A stretch of DNA of 37,489 nucleotides from Coleofasciculus sp. LEGE 07092 (GCF_015207375.1 NZ_JADEWY010000062.1:1-37489), one strand, 5' to 3'; numbered from the stretch's first letter, positions 17,809 to 26,345 are shown. Numbers and translations: made by a program. Notes: a model not told the origin generated them from the letters alone.

Positions 17809-18408
17809 ATGAGTTTCTCACTTTTGGATAAACCAAATCCCAAGCCCATAGAGGAAAAAATTGTTACTCTGCATGGCATTAGCTGGAAGCAGTTCAAAAC
17901 AATTGAAGCTCAGTTGGAAAATAACCGGGATGTCAGGCTGACTTATTTATCAGGGGTAATGGAAATCATGTCTCCTATTGGAGCGGAACATGAATACGTC
18001 AAAAGGACTCTGGGACTTCTACTAGAAGCCTACATGAGAGCGAAAGGCATTCGATTTTATGCAACTGGTGGTTTCACGCTAGAAGCACCTGGGTATGCTT
18101 CTGGCATCCCGGATGAATCTTACTGCATTGACAGCCGGAAGGAAATCCCTGATATTGTCATTGAAATCATTATCACCAGTGGCACTATAGACCGTAAGGA
18201 GTTATTCAAACCGTTGAGAGTCCCTGAAGTTTGGTTCTGGAAGTCTAACCAACTTAGAATCTTCCAACTCCAAGGCGATGACTATCAAGAGGTAAACCAT
18301 AGTCAATTTTTCCCAAATTTAGATAAGGCTTTGTTGCTGCTATCAATTGCCCATCCTGACCAGTATGATGCTGTCAATGAATTTGTAGAAATTATCCGTC
18401 AAGCCTAA
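17809..18408 (+). CDS. Uma2-family endonuclease-fold protein
   Basis: 199 residues, the standard size of a cyanobacterial Uma2 protein. The N-terminal half has TYLSGVMEIMSPIGAEHEYV (the conserved glutamate/Sxx region) and the core motif is ESYCID followed by IPDIVIEIIITSGTIDRKEL, where Asp, Glu and Lys-equivalent positions of the nuclease fold lie, then VPEVWFWKSNQLRIF. The usual position of the catalytic Lys after the Ser-Gly turn is occupied by IDRKE, which keeps a Lys nearby. No methyltransferase or antitoxin partner is next to it. Only distantly similar to the Uma2 protein at 16594, so the pair is not a recent duplication. Confidence 0.9.
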   Translation: MSFSLLDKPNPKPIEEKIVTLHGISWKQFKTIEAQLENNRDVRLTYLSGVMEIMSPIGAEHEYVKRTLGLLLEAYMRAKGIRFYATGGFTLEAPGYASGIPDESYCIDSRKEIPDIVIEIIITSGTIDRKELFKPLRVPEVWFWKSNQLRIFQLQGDDYQEVNHSQFFPNLDKALLLLSIAHPDQYDAVNEFVEIIRQA

Positions 18409-18813
18409 CTAGGGAGCATGGTTAAGCACCTAGGGTCACTCAGACGGGCTTAGGTGTTAATGTCAGGAATCGCGCCGGGGCAGGGTTTTGACTTGCATTC
18501 ACTTTTGAACTCTGTAGCATTTCCCAGTCTGCTGAGGTACATCGATCTGGCTGAAACTAAGGCTTGTAGCTTAGAAGCTGTACCTCACTTGCTTGGGAAG
18601 CGCCATATAAGGTTGTGCTGGTGATTTAGCAAGTAAGGCGTCCTGCTGTCTACTAGCGTTGTTATACCAATGTAGAGGCGGACACACGATCACATAATTC
18701 AACTTCCGATACACTGCGCGATCGCACCCACTCTATCTGAGTCCCCCTTTTCAAGGCTAGGGAGGATCTAGGATCTGTTGCAAACATGAATAAAATTAGT
18801 ACAACGTATTGAC
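18409..18813. other. Gene-poor stretch with two inverted repeats
   Basis: A hairpin at 18422-18460 (TTAAGCACCTA against TAGGTGTTAA, one bulge) follows the Uma2 stop but lacks a T run. A second inverted pair, GAGGTAC at 18534-18540 and GTACCTC at 18580-18586, encloses the smaller AGCTTAGAAGCT palindrome. No start codon with a ribosome site opens a credible gene. Mobile-element debris is possible, but nothing identifies it. Confidence 0.4.
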
Positions 18814-18853
18814 AAAAAAGCGATCGCTTCCCACTCCCCCAAAAGCGATCGCT
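18814..18853 (-). terminator. ppsA terminator built from two HIP1 octamers
   Basis: On the minus strand AGCGATCGCTT (18853-18843), a 13-base G-rich loop, AAGCGATCGCT (18829-18819) and then five T (18818-18814). It sits 46 bp past the ppsA stop codon and has the full form of an intrinsic terminator. Confidence 0.7.
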
Positions 18854-18899
18854 CTTTAGCAGACTGCCCCCTAAGTGCAGACTAAAGACACCTCAATAA

Positions 18900-21404
18900 C
18901 TAACCTTGAGTGGCTTCAACTTCAGCAACCATCAACAGTGTCTTCATCACCGAGTCAGGATTCAAGCTCATTGAGTCAATTCCCAACTCAACCAAGAACT
19001 TGGCAAACTCAGGATAGTCACTAGGCGCTTGACCGCAAATCCCAATCTTGCGACCATTCTTCTTGGCTTTTTCGATTACCATCCGCACCATTTCCTTAAC
19101 ACCGTCATTGCGTTCATCAAAGATGTGAGCAACCAGTGCCGAGTCACGGTCAAGACCCAAAGTTAACTGCGTCAGGTCATTGGAACCAATCGAGAACCCA
19201 TCAAACACTTCACTGAACTGATCCGCCAAGATAACATTACTAGGAATCTCGCACATCACATAAACTTGCAAGCCGTTTTCGCCGCGCTTGAGTCCATGTT
19301 TCTCCATTTCAGCTAGCACCTTACGACCCTCATCAGGAGTGCGGCAGAAGGGAATCATCGGGATAACATTGGTCAAGCCCATTTCATCCCGTACCCGCTT
19401 GAGCGCCTTGCACTCTAAGCCGTAAGCTTCGGCATAATTTGGATCGTAGTAACGAGACGCACCACGCCAGCCAATCATCGGGTTTTCTTCTTTTGGCTCA
19501 AACTGCTTACCGCCCAAGAGGTTGGCATACTCGTTGCTCTTAAAGTCGGACATCCGCAGCACCACAGGGTTGGGATAGAACGCCGCCGCAATCATGCCAA
19601 TTCCACGAGCTAGCTTATCCACAAAGAAGTCAGACTTGCGCTCGTAGAGGTAAGTCATCTTGTAGATATCCCGCTTGACTAATGCATCTTCTAGGTCATC
19701 GAAGTGCAGCAGCGCCAAGGGGTGTGCTTTGATGTGATTCGCAATGATGAACTCTAAACGAGCTAATCCTACACCATCACAAGGAATCGAAGCTAAACCA
19801 AAGGCTTCTTCAGGGTTGCCCACGTTCATCAAAATCTTGGTGCGGGTGCGAGGCAGGTTATCCAGTTGCGTTTCTTGAACTTCAAAGGGCACCAAACCGT
19901 CATAAACTCGTCCTTCTTCCCCTTCGGAACAGGAGATAGTCACTTCTTGCCCACTGGTCAAAACACCTGTGGCATTACCGCAACCAACGATCGCAGGAAT
20001 ACCCATTTCACGGGCGATAATTGCCGCGTGGCAGGTGCGTCCACCTTGGTTGGTGACAATGGCACTAGCTCGCTTCATAATGGGTTCCCAGTCGGGGTCA
20101 GTCTTATTCGTAACTAAGACTTGACCGGGTTCAAACTCATCGATCTTGTGGACATCCAAAATAACATTGGCTTTGCCCTGACCAATCATTTCCCCAACAG
20201 CACGACCCGTTACCAATACGTCAGAGGTTCCCTTGAGCTGATAGTTCTTGAGGACGCTACCTGACTTCTGGGATTGTACGGTTTCGGGACGAGCTTGAAC
20301 GATGTAGAGTTCGCCCGTGAGTCCGTCTTTCGCCCACTCAATATCCATCGGAGTATATTGACCCCGGACTTGAGAATAGTGGTCTTCAATAATACAAGCC
20401 CAACGTGCTAGGACGAGAATTTCCTCATCATTGATGGCATATTTCTTCTGTTCAGACTCCGGCACTGACACGTTCTTCGTCAGTTTCGTACCGCCGATGT
20501 CATAAATCATCTTGATTTCTTTGCTGCCCAAGCGCTTCTCTAGAATCGGGCGGAATCCTTCTTTGAGAGTAGGCTTGAACACAAAGTATTCGTCAGGGTT
20601 GACGGCACCTTGGACAACGTTTTCACCCAAACCGTATGCCGCAGTAACGAGGGCTGCATTCTTGAAGCCGGTTTCGGTGTCGATTGTGAACATGACACCA
20701 GAGGATGCCAAGTCGGAGCGCACCATTTTTTGTACGCCGACCGATAGGGCAACATCAAAATGGTCGAAGCCTTTGACGGTGCGATAGGAGATTGCCCGGT
20801 CGGTAAAGATAGAGGCAAAGCAACGATGGCAGGCTTCTAAGACATCTTGAACGCCAAAAACGTTCAGGTAGGTTTCTTGCTGACCGGCAAAGCTAGCATC
20901 GGGTAGGTCTTCCGCCGTGGCGCTAGAACGAACTGCCACATCAACGGCGGCACTGTCCTGTTTGCACTTTTCTTGGAATTCCGGGTCATCAAAGCGATCG
21001 CACAATTGGGCTGTGTAGCCGTAGCGTTCGCACAGTTTAAGGTAAGCTGCGGCGATCGCATCTTGCAAGTCTTGGGGGAAGGGGGTATTGAGCAGTAAAG
21101 ACCGCGCCTGCTTACCCCGTATCCGCAAGTTGTTAACATCTTCAACATCCAGGTCAGCAAAGAGTTCGCGTAGTTTTTCTTCTAAACCCGCACCTTGGAT
21201 GAAATAACGATAGGCATAAGCTGTAGTCGCAAATCCTGTAGGAACCCTGACGCCCTTCGCGGTCAGTTGTTGAATCATTTCGCCGAGGGAGGCATTTTTA
21301 CCGCCAACCAAGGGAATATCAGCAATTCCTACTTCTTCAAACCAGAGAACTAACGCTTGTTCTTTAGACGTTTGGGAAGAGGTGGTTTCGGTAGCTGCAA
21401 CCAT
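18900..21404 (-). CDS. ppsA: Phosphoenolpyruvate synthase
   Basis: Makes phosphoenolpyruvate from pyruvate and ATP (giving AMP and phosphate), the gluconeogenic step, in the cytoplasm. The 834-residue protein has the N-terminal ATP-grasp domain (VGGKNASLGEMIQQL, VRSSATAEDLPDASFAGQQE), the swivelling phospho-histidine domain with His459 in GGRTCHAAIIAREMG, and the C-terminal PEP/pyruvate barrel (GSNDLTQLTLGLDRDS, then ICGQAPSDYPEF). It ends close to the usual PpsA length, so it is PEP synthase and not pyruvate phosphate dikinase. GGAGG, 9 bases before the ATG, fixes the start. The gene is monocistronic with its own terminator; the upstream gap is long and AT-rich. Confidence 0.97.
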   Translation of the reverse strand: MVAATETTSSQTSKEQALVLWFEEVGIADIPLVGGKNASLGEMIQQLTAKGVRVPTGFATTAYAYRYFIQGAGLEEKLRELFADLDVEDVNNLRIRGKQARSLLLNTPFPQDLQDAIAAAYLKLCERYGYTAQLCDRFDDPEFQEKCKQDSAAVDVAVRSSATAEDLPDASFAGQQETYLNVFGVQDVLEACHRCFASIFTDRAISYRTVKGFDHFDVALSVGVQKMVRSDLASSGVMFTIDTETGFKNAALVTAAYGLGENVVQGAVNPDEYFVFKPTLKEGFRPILEKRLGSKEIKMIYDIGGTKLTKNVSVPESEQKKYAINDEEILVLARWACIIEDHYSQVRGQYTPMDIEWAKDGLTGELYIVQARPETVQSQKSGSVLKNYQLKGTSDVLVTGRAVGEMIGQGKANVILDVHKIDEFEPGQVLVTNKTDPDWEPIMKRASAIVTNQGGRTCHAAIIAREMGIPAIVGCGNATGVLTSGQEVTISCSEGEEGRVYDGLVPFEVQETQLDNLPRTRTKILMNVGNPEEAFGLASIPCDGVGLARLEFIIANHIKAHPLALLHFDDLEDALVKRDIYKMTYLYERKSDFFVDKLARGIGMIAAAFYPNPVVLRMSDFKSNEYANLLGGKQFEPKEENPMIGWRGASRYYDPNYAEAYGLECKALKRVRDEMGLTNVIPMIPFCRTPDEGRKVLAEMEKHGLKRGENGLQVYVMCEIPSNVILADQFSEVFDGFSIGSNDLTQLTLGLDRDSALVAHIFDERNDGVKEMVRMVIEKAKKNGRKIGICGQAPSDYPEFAKFLVELGIDSMSLNPDSVMKTLLMVAEVEATQG

Positions 21405-22106
21405 TAGGTATTTCCTCCTAGTCTTGGTCTTAGTTTCAGTTTAACTAGGACGAAGCTCATTGGATTAACTCAATAATCTTTTCTTTACAATTTAGAACTT
21501 AAATAAAATAGGATTATTGCGCTTTGCTATTGTCCGTATTGATTTGCAAGCTTACTATTGATTGATCTAATTCTTATTAAGGCTTTATCCTTATAATCTC
21601 TATTCTTATACAAGGAAAGCTTGAATGAAATTTTAGGCAATACACTACAAACTATTTTATCATCATTTTCATTCGCTTATCCGTACAATTAAACAAATGT
21701 TTATTTTTTTAATGACTCTTTCCTAGTTAGATCTATCCTAAAAGTAAATGAGATAAATTCTGACGATAGAGAGCAGGGATTGAATAACTACAAGGTTTAC
21801 AGCTCTTGGCGTTTCGCATTGCTTGTAGAGTTACTTCACCTAAAATCCCAGAGTAAGGAGCGGAAATCAGGATTTTGATAGCAGAACTTATACCCGTCTT
21901 TACCGTGAATCTTAAGGGAATAATACAGCCCCCTTGATCCTGAAGAGAAGATGGGCAAGACTTCGTATTTTACAATTATCGCAATTGAGAAAGTTTTGAG
22001 ATAACGATAATTAAATAATGAGACAAGTCTAACTCTAGTTTCAACTCTATCTTAGCACTTATGATCTGTATCCACCTTCAGTTGCAAGCCGTTGACTTGA
22101 GAGATT
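21405..22106. other. Long AT-rich intergenic region upstream of ppsA
   Basis: About 700 bp without a credible gene. The first 350 bases are strongly AT-rich and carry many short T/A runs, as expected for promoter DNA of ppsA. No consensus promoter, tRNA or repeat could be assigned by eye. Confidence 0.4.
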
Positions 22107-22192
22107 ATAATCAGTGAGACGAGGGCTTTCACCACGCTCAGTACCATGGACTTGGTGCTATTAGACAGGGAATAAATTCCCTGGCTGATTAT
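22107..22192 (+). other. Foldable multibranch element upstream of the peroxiredoxin
   Basis: An outer 8-bp pair, ATAATCAG (22107-22114) with CTGATTAT (22185-22192), encloses two hairpins: AGTACCA with TGGTGCT (22140-22146/22153-22159, one G-U) and CAGGGAAT with ATTCCCTG (22166-22173/22176-22183). A weak GTGA/TCAC pair at 22114-22131 could form a third arm. It lies 91 bp before the next ATG. Leader RNA, sRNA or DNA operator are all open. Confidence 0.4.
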
Positions 22193-22283
22193 GAGGTTAA
22201 TTGAGAAGGGTGCGAGATGTCAGGTGTACTCCACTCAAGCGAGAATCAGTATCTGACGTGGGTTAACATCTGACTGTAAACTT

Positions 22284-22868
22284 ATGTCAAGTAAAAGTCT
22301 GAATTTAACCATGATTTCTCGTCGCACTGTTCTCAGCATTTTCTTAGCTACCTGTGTCGCCAGCTTCACTTGGTTTAACTTCACCCCAACCGCATCGGCT
22401 CTTGGTGGCAAACAACCGCCAGTAAATGAACCAGCACCAGAGTTTACCTTACCCACCAATAGTGGCGAGGGTAAGGTGTCGCTCTCTGATTACCGGGGGA
22501 AGTGGGTTGTTCTCTATTTCTATCCCAAGGATTTCACCTCGGGTTGCACCCTAGAAGCTCGTCGCTTCCAGCAAGATTTACCGAAATATATAGAGAAAAA
22601 TGTGCAGATTTTGGGTGTGAGTGCAGATGATGTGGAGTCTCACGCTGACTTTTGTGATTCAGAAGGGCTAAAGTTCCCCCTGCTGGCAGATACTGACGGT
22701 TCAGTAAGCAAGGCGTATGGCTCTTGGATGGGTTTTATCTCCCTGCGCCATACCTATATTATTGATCCAGAGGGTATTCTGCGGGAGATATATCTCGGTG
22801 TCAGACCAGCAATTCATAGTACAGAAGTACTGGCGCGTCTGGATGAGTTGCAATCGACGGCTTCTTAA
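22284..22868 (+). CDS. Exported PrxQ/BCP-type peroxiredoxin
   Basis: Thiol peroxidase reducing hydrogen and organic peroxides with thioredoxin-like donors. After a signal region (SRRTVLSIFLATCVASF, ending TASALG) the mature domain begins near 45. The peroxidatic Cys is in YPKDFTSGCTLEA. The common PrxQ resolving Cys five residues later is absent (LEARR instead); a Cys 36 residues downstream, in ADFCDSEGL, matches the spacing of the alternative helix-3 resolving Cys. The SRRTVL motif suggests Tat export, so action in the periplasm or lumen is likely. An internal ATG at 22311 also keeps the signal and is possible; neither has a clear ribosome site. Confidence 0.9.
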   Translation: MSSKSLNLTMISRRTVLSIFLATCVASFTWFNFTPTASALGGKQPPVNEPAPEFTLPTNSGEGKVSLSDYRGKWVVLYFYPKDFTSGCTLEARRFQQDLPKYIEKNVQILGVSADDVESHADFCDSEGLKFPLLADTDGSVSKAYGSWMGFISLRHTYIIDPEGILREIYLGVRPAIHSTEVLARLDELQSTAS

Positions 22869-22873
22869 GGTGG

Positions 22874-22897
22874 GGGAGTTGGGAGTTGGGAGTTGGG
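22874..22897 (+). repeat. Short tandem heptamer GGGAGTT
   Basis: Three full copies plus GGG, the kind of heptameric short tandem repeat that is common between genes of filamentous cyanobacteria. It follows the peroxiredoxin stop codon. Confidence 0.8.
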
Positions 22898-22950
22898 ACT
22901 GGGTACTGGAAATTGCTCAATGATGTTTTTGAGGACAACTTGGTATTAAA

Positions 22951-23844
22951 TTACCGAGCTACATGATGAAAATCAATCATCGCCTGCCGATAAAACTCCG
23001 GCATTCCCGTATCAAAATACTGCCCTTTAACCAAATACCCAATCATTCCCCCTTCTTGCCGCAACTTGTCAAGGCAGGTTGTTAGTTGAAATTCTCCTCT
23101 TTCCCGGATGTTCTGGTTAATATTCTTTTCGAGAATGTCAAACATTTTTGGCTCTAGTACATAGATTCCAAATATACCCAGAAAATAATCCTTTGTTATC
23201 CCTTTAACCTGTAGATGCTGACGTGCGTACTCTACATCTGGTTTTTCACAAACCTGGGTGACAGTAATAATTGAGTCAGATTCCTGCCAAGTGCCGGCAA
23301 CACAACCTGCTTTATGAATAAGTTTTGCTGGCATAATGGTTAATCCAATCACACTCTGATTGACTTGTTCATAAACCTTTAAAACTTGATCAGTACATGA
23401 AGTTTCATTATCTGAGGTATAAACATGATCGCCGAGCAGTAACAGAAATGGCTCATTATTTACCCAGTCTTTTGCACAGAAAACGGCATGACCGTAACCT
23501 TCTTGTTCCGCTTGAACTAGAATAGTAATTCGCTGTCCTAGTTCTTGGAGATATTTACAGTAGGTTTGATTTTCTGGGGAGAGTTTGTTCCACAATTCTG
23601 GCTTGGGTGGAGCTTTAAAGAAGTCCTCAAAAATTTTGCGATCGCTCGGTTGCACAACAATCCCAATCTCTTCTATCCCGCCACTCACAGCTTCTTCTAC
23701 AATCGCTAAAATTACGGGTTTGGCACGACCTTCTCGATCGATAATGGGGAACAGTTCTTTTTTGAGGACTTTTGTAGCGGGAAACAGGCGAGTGCCGAAG
23801 CCTGCTGCCGGAATCACGGCTTTGCGAACCTTAGGAGTCTGCAT
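22951..23844 (-). CDS. GalU-like sugar-1-phosphate uridylyltransferase
   Basis: Nucleotidyltransferase that joins a nucleoside triphosphate, most likely UTP, to a sugar 1-phosphate. The N terminus has the signature VIPAAGFGTRLFPATKVLKK, with KPVILAIVEEAVSGGIEEI after it and LLLLGDHVYTSD for metal and nucleotide binding, then KGQYFDTGMPEFYRQAMIDF at the end. 297 residues fits GalU. The start overlaps the end of the GHMP kinase by 14 bp, so translation is probably coupled and the substrate is likely the kinase product. That argues for a salvage role rather than general UDP-glucose supply, though UDP-glucose pyrophosphorylase cannot be excluded. Confidence 0.9.
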   Translation of the reverse strand: MQTPKVRKAVIPAAGFGTRLFPATKVLKKELFPIIDREGRAKPVILAIVEEAVSGGIEEIGIVVQPSDRKIFEDFFKAPPKPELWNKLSPENQTYCKYLQELGQRITILVQAEQEGYGHAVFCAKDWVNNEPFLLLLGDHVYTSDNETSCTDQVLKVYEQVNQSVIGLTIMPAKLIHKAGCVAGTWQESDSIITVTQVCEKPDVEYARQHLQVKGITKDYFLGIFGIYVLEPKMFDILEKNINQNIRERGEFQLTTCLDKLRQEGGMIGYLVKGQYFDTGMPEFYRQAMIDFHHVAR

Positions 23845-24883
23845 GAATGGTTAAGGTTAACGGTTGCATTTGAGGGAAATCACGCTTAATTAGTCTAATA
23901 ACTTTTTGTTGACTGGTCTTGTCTTTAACAATAAATTGGGCAGTGCCATCCCCTTGAGAACCAACACCCTTACCTCCCCAAATATAAGGCTGAATGGGTT
24001 CGTAATTGAGCAGTTGGTGCAAGACAGGAGCTTTCAACTGTCCGGGGCAGGCGGGGATAAGATATCGGTCAAATTCAGCTTGAGCTTTTTTCATTAGAGT
24101 ACCAAGTTGTTCGGCATTTCCCTGTTGCAGTGCGTCAACGGCTTCCTGGGTAATTTTAGAACTGATAGCACCGAGATAGTTCTGCACATTCTTCTGTACA
24201 GTGTCAGTAGCGAAGGGATAACACTGATTAAGCTGGCTGAGAATTTGTCGAGTATTTTTGCTAGCTCCAAGGTCTACCATCACAAAAAATAAATCATTCG
24301 GCACCTTTAGCTCGATAATATCAATGCGATCGCCATCAAAAATCATCAAGATGGGTTGACTGCCGTAGGCACAAGCTTGATCCATGCGCCCACACAGAGA
24401 AGGGGTAGCAATTTCCCCCAAATAAGCATATTCCATTTCCCCTCGGAGGGTCATTTTCAAGTCATACAACTGATTGAAAGCCCGTGCCGCTAAAACGCAG
24501 ATAGTAGCACTCGATGCCAATCCTTTCTGAACGGGTAAATCTGTTTGATAATTGTCGATTTCTAGTCCACCCACCTGGAAGTAAGAGAGAAATTGGTAAG
24601 CAACGCCAGCGGCATAACTAAAAAAACCACCCCTTCGGGCTTCCGTTAGCAAAACCTCCCGTTCCATAGGGAGCTCAATTACCTCTGGAGGGGTGCCATC
24701 ACTGAGGGAGGCGTGAAGTATAAGGTGGGTAGGATGGGGCTTTACCTCGGCATACAGTCCCTGATTGGTGCCAGTGATAATGGCATAACCCTTTTCTAGC
24801 TGACGATTCAGGCGGCGATAGCTTCCTGCCCAATCGCTATGTTCCCCAAACAGACACAACCGACCTGGAACGAAAAGTTTCAT
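23831..24883 (-). CDS. GHMP-family sugar kinase
   Basis: ATP-dependent kinase of the galactokinase/homoserine/mevalonate superfamily, 350 residues. It starts with the family motif VPGRLCLFGEHSDWAG, has the ATP loop LPVQKGLASSATICVLAARA at about 115-134, and a C-terminal Gly-rich motif WGGKGVGSQGDGTAQFIV. The substrate is not readable; the galactokinase-like GEHSDWAG and a uridylyltransferase overlapping its end suggest a free sugar or uronic acid phosphorylated at C1, as in plant glucuronokinase, arabinokinase and fucokinase salvage routes. It is the first gene of the two-gene operon. No strong ribosome site is seen before the ATG. Confidence 0.87.
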   Translation of the reverse strand: MKLFVPGRLCLFGEHSDWAGSYRRLNRQLEKGYAIITGTNQGLYAEVKPHPTHLILHASLSDGTPPEVIELPMEREVLLTEARRGGFFSYAAGVAYQFLSYFQVGGLEIDNYQTDLPVQKGLASSATICVLAARAFNQLYDLKMTLRGEMEYAYLGEIATPSLCGRMDQACAYGSQPILMIFDGDRIDIIELKVPNDLFFVMVDLGASKNTRQILSQLNQCYPFATDTVQKNVQNYLGAISSKITQEAVDALQQGNAEQLGTLMKKAQAEFDRYLIPACPGQLKAPVLHQLLNYEPIQPYIWGGKGVGSQGDGTAQFIVKDKTSQQKVIRLIKRDFPQMQPLTLTIHADS

Positions 24884-25465
24884 TCGTTTATTCTGTTAAG
24901 TTTGCGTTCTCCAGTCAATAGCTTACAGATTGAATCTCTTGCCAGCATTGGTGTAAAGCAATCGCGCAAACTACGCTAACACATCAAGCGGGATGTCGGT
25001 AAAAATGGGACGTGTCCTTCTCGATATACCTTTACAAACGACTCGACCCCTTCAGACGAGTACGGTTTGAGCCAGAGTTTACCCAATTCAGCACGGATTT
25101 TAGAGAGTAGGGAATTCTAGAAAACCTCATTTCCCTACTCCCTGAGTTTAAAGTTTTCGTGAAGATGACGATTTTCCCTGGCAACCTCACTAGAACCTTG
25201 TTATATTTATGTAAAGAAAGAAAACGCAGCCGCTAGCAAATTAAACACACTCAGCTTTCTAAATTGCTTGTGAAATCTAGGTAAAATCGAAACCAACAAC
25301 GTCTTAACCGATGATATAGACACTGATGTGCCTACTTCATCCAATGTTAAGAAGCTTGAATTAGACACACTCGGCTGACTCCATCACGGGACTCACAAAT
25401 AAAAATCTTATTTTCAGGGCATCAGCAGACTACATCTTCAATACCTCTATCAAGGAACGAACTTT
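24884..25465. other. Intergenic region upstream of the PEP-CTERM gene
   Basis: 582 bp between divergent genes, with no ORF of merit. It contains the near-identical 18-mers at 25239 and 25359. No consensus -35/-10 pair could be fixed. Confidence 0.45.
25239..25376 (+). repeat. Paired 18-bp near-direct repeats, 120 bp apart
   Basis: AATTAAACACACTCAGCT at 25239-25256 and AATTAGACACACTCGGCT at 25359-25376 match at 16 of 18 positions. They lie 210 and 90 bp before the PEP-CTERM start codon and may bind a regulator. Confidence 0.5.
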
Positions 25466-26254
25466 ATGAACTTCCAACACATAACAAACTTTCTTCGCAA
25501 TACTGGTGCCGTCGCTTCACTCGTTGCTGCCTCCACAGTAGCTACAGGATTTCTCGCACCTTCAGCCTCGGCTATTTCCTTTGTTCCTACTCAGGAAGGC
25601 GAGGTTAATGTTGGTTTCGACAATCCCCTAGCTGGTTCTTACTTGCAACTCAATCCCCTCATCCAGAGTATCGAAAGTCTAGTAGACCCGTCTACCAATA
25701 CCCTGAGCCGCCTCTTCGTTGACTTAGCTGGAACGCCTAATACCTATGGTCAAGTGGATTTCCTACCCAATGATGTGGGTACACCAGCAGGTCAATATTT
25801 CTTCCGTCCTGTGGCGCTACAGGCAGATGGTGAAACACCACTGGTTGAACAGGGGCAATTGGAAGTAGGTCGGTTCAAGTTCAACTTTGCACAAGTTATA
25901 GACTCCCTTTCCGTTACCTTCTTTGATACTGAGTTCTTCGACGCGAATGGAGTAGGTGGATTAGGAGGTGTAGGCGCTGGAACCACCTATGAAGGCATTG
26001 AAACCGATGGCACAATCACAGATTATGTTTCTGCTGGTGGAAACAAGAACTTCCAAACCGTAACCTTTGAAAATGTCAGTATGCTCACCCTCGATTTAGG
26101 TGAAAGAGGTGCATTCTTTACCTCTACTGGCGATGGGGTTCTCTTCCAGGTTGACGGAGAGGTATCTGTGCCTGAACCTGGAACTGTCTTGGGCTTAGGT
26201 GCTTTAGCTCTCACCGGTGCTTTCGGCTTACGCAAGCGTAATAAGAAGGCTTAA
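25466..26254 (+). CDS. PEP-CTERM sorting domain protein
   Basis: Exported, probably surface- or matrix-linked protein of 262 residues. It has an N-terminal signal peptide (GAVASLVAASTVATGFLAPS, cut near SASA) and the C-terminal exosortase signal: VPEPG, a hydrophobic stretch TVLGLGALALTGAFGL and a basic RKRNKK end. The mature body is beta-rich, low in Lys, free of Cys, and has Asp/Gly/Thr-rich loops (ANGVGGLGGVGAGTTYEGIE). Its binding partner or polymer is unknown. AAGGA stands before the ATG. An exosortase gene is not in this window, as is usual, since targets are scattered. Confidence 0.92.
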   Translation: MNFQHITNFLRNTGAVASLVAASTVATGFLAPSASAISFVPTQEGEVNVGFDNPLAGSYLQLNPLIQSIESLVDPSTNTLSRLFVDLAGTPNTYGQVDFLPNDVGTPAGQYFFRPVALQADGETPLVEQGQLEVGRFKFNFAQVIDSLSVTFFDTEFFDANGVGGLGGVGAGTTYEGIETDGTITDYVSAGGNKNFQTVTFENVSMLTLDLGERGAFFTSTGDGVLFQVDGEVSVPEPGTVLGLGALALTGAFGLRKRNKKA

Positions 26255-26316
26255 ATAACTCTATCTCAAGGCGGTTGTTACTCTTCAGCACTCTCAGTAA
26301 CTAGATGTGCTATAGG

Positions 26317-26345
26317 TAGGGTGGGCAATGCCCACCCTATTATTA
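26317..26345 (+). terminator. Terminator after the PEP-CTERM gene, also a dispersed palindrome
   Basis: TAGGGTGGGCA and TGCCCACCCTA form an 11-bp stem, followed by an ATTATTATT tract. This GGGTGGGCAATGCCCACCC palindrome is a recurrent intergenic repeat in cyanobacteria, by my recollection. Confidence 0.65.

Noticed and set aside
22092-22111. TTGACT and TATAAT as a promoter for the peroxiredoxin
   Set aside because: The spacer is only 8 bases, too short for a sigma-70 promoter; TATAAT also forms part of the outer stem.
22235-22459. Minus-strand frame across the peroxiredoxin start
   Set aside because: It overlaps the signal-peptide coding region and has no family resemblance.
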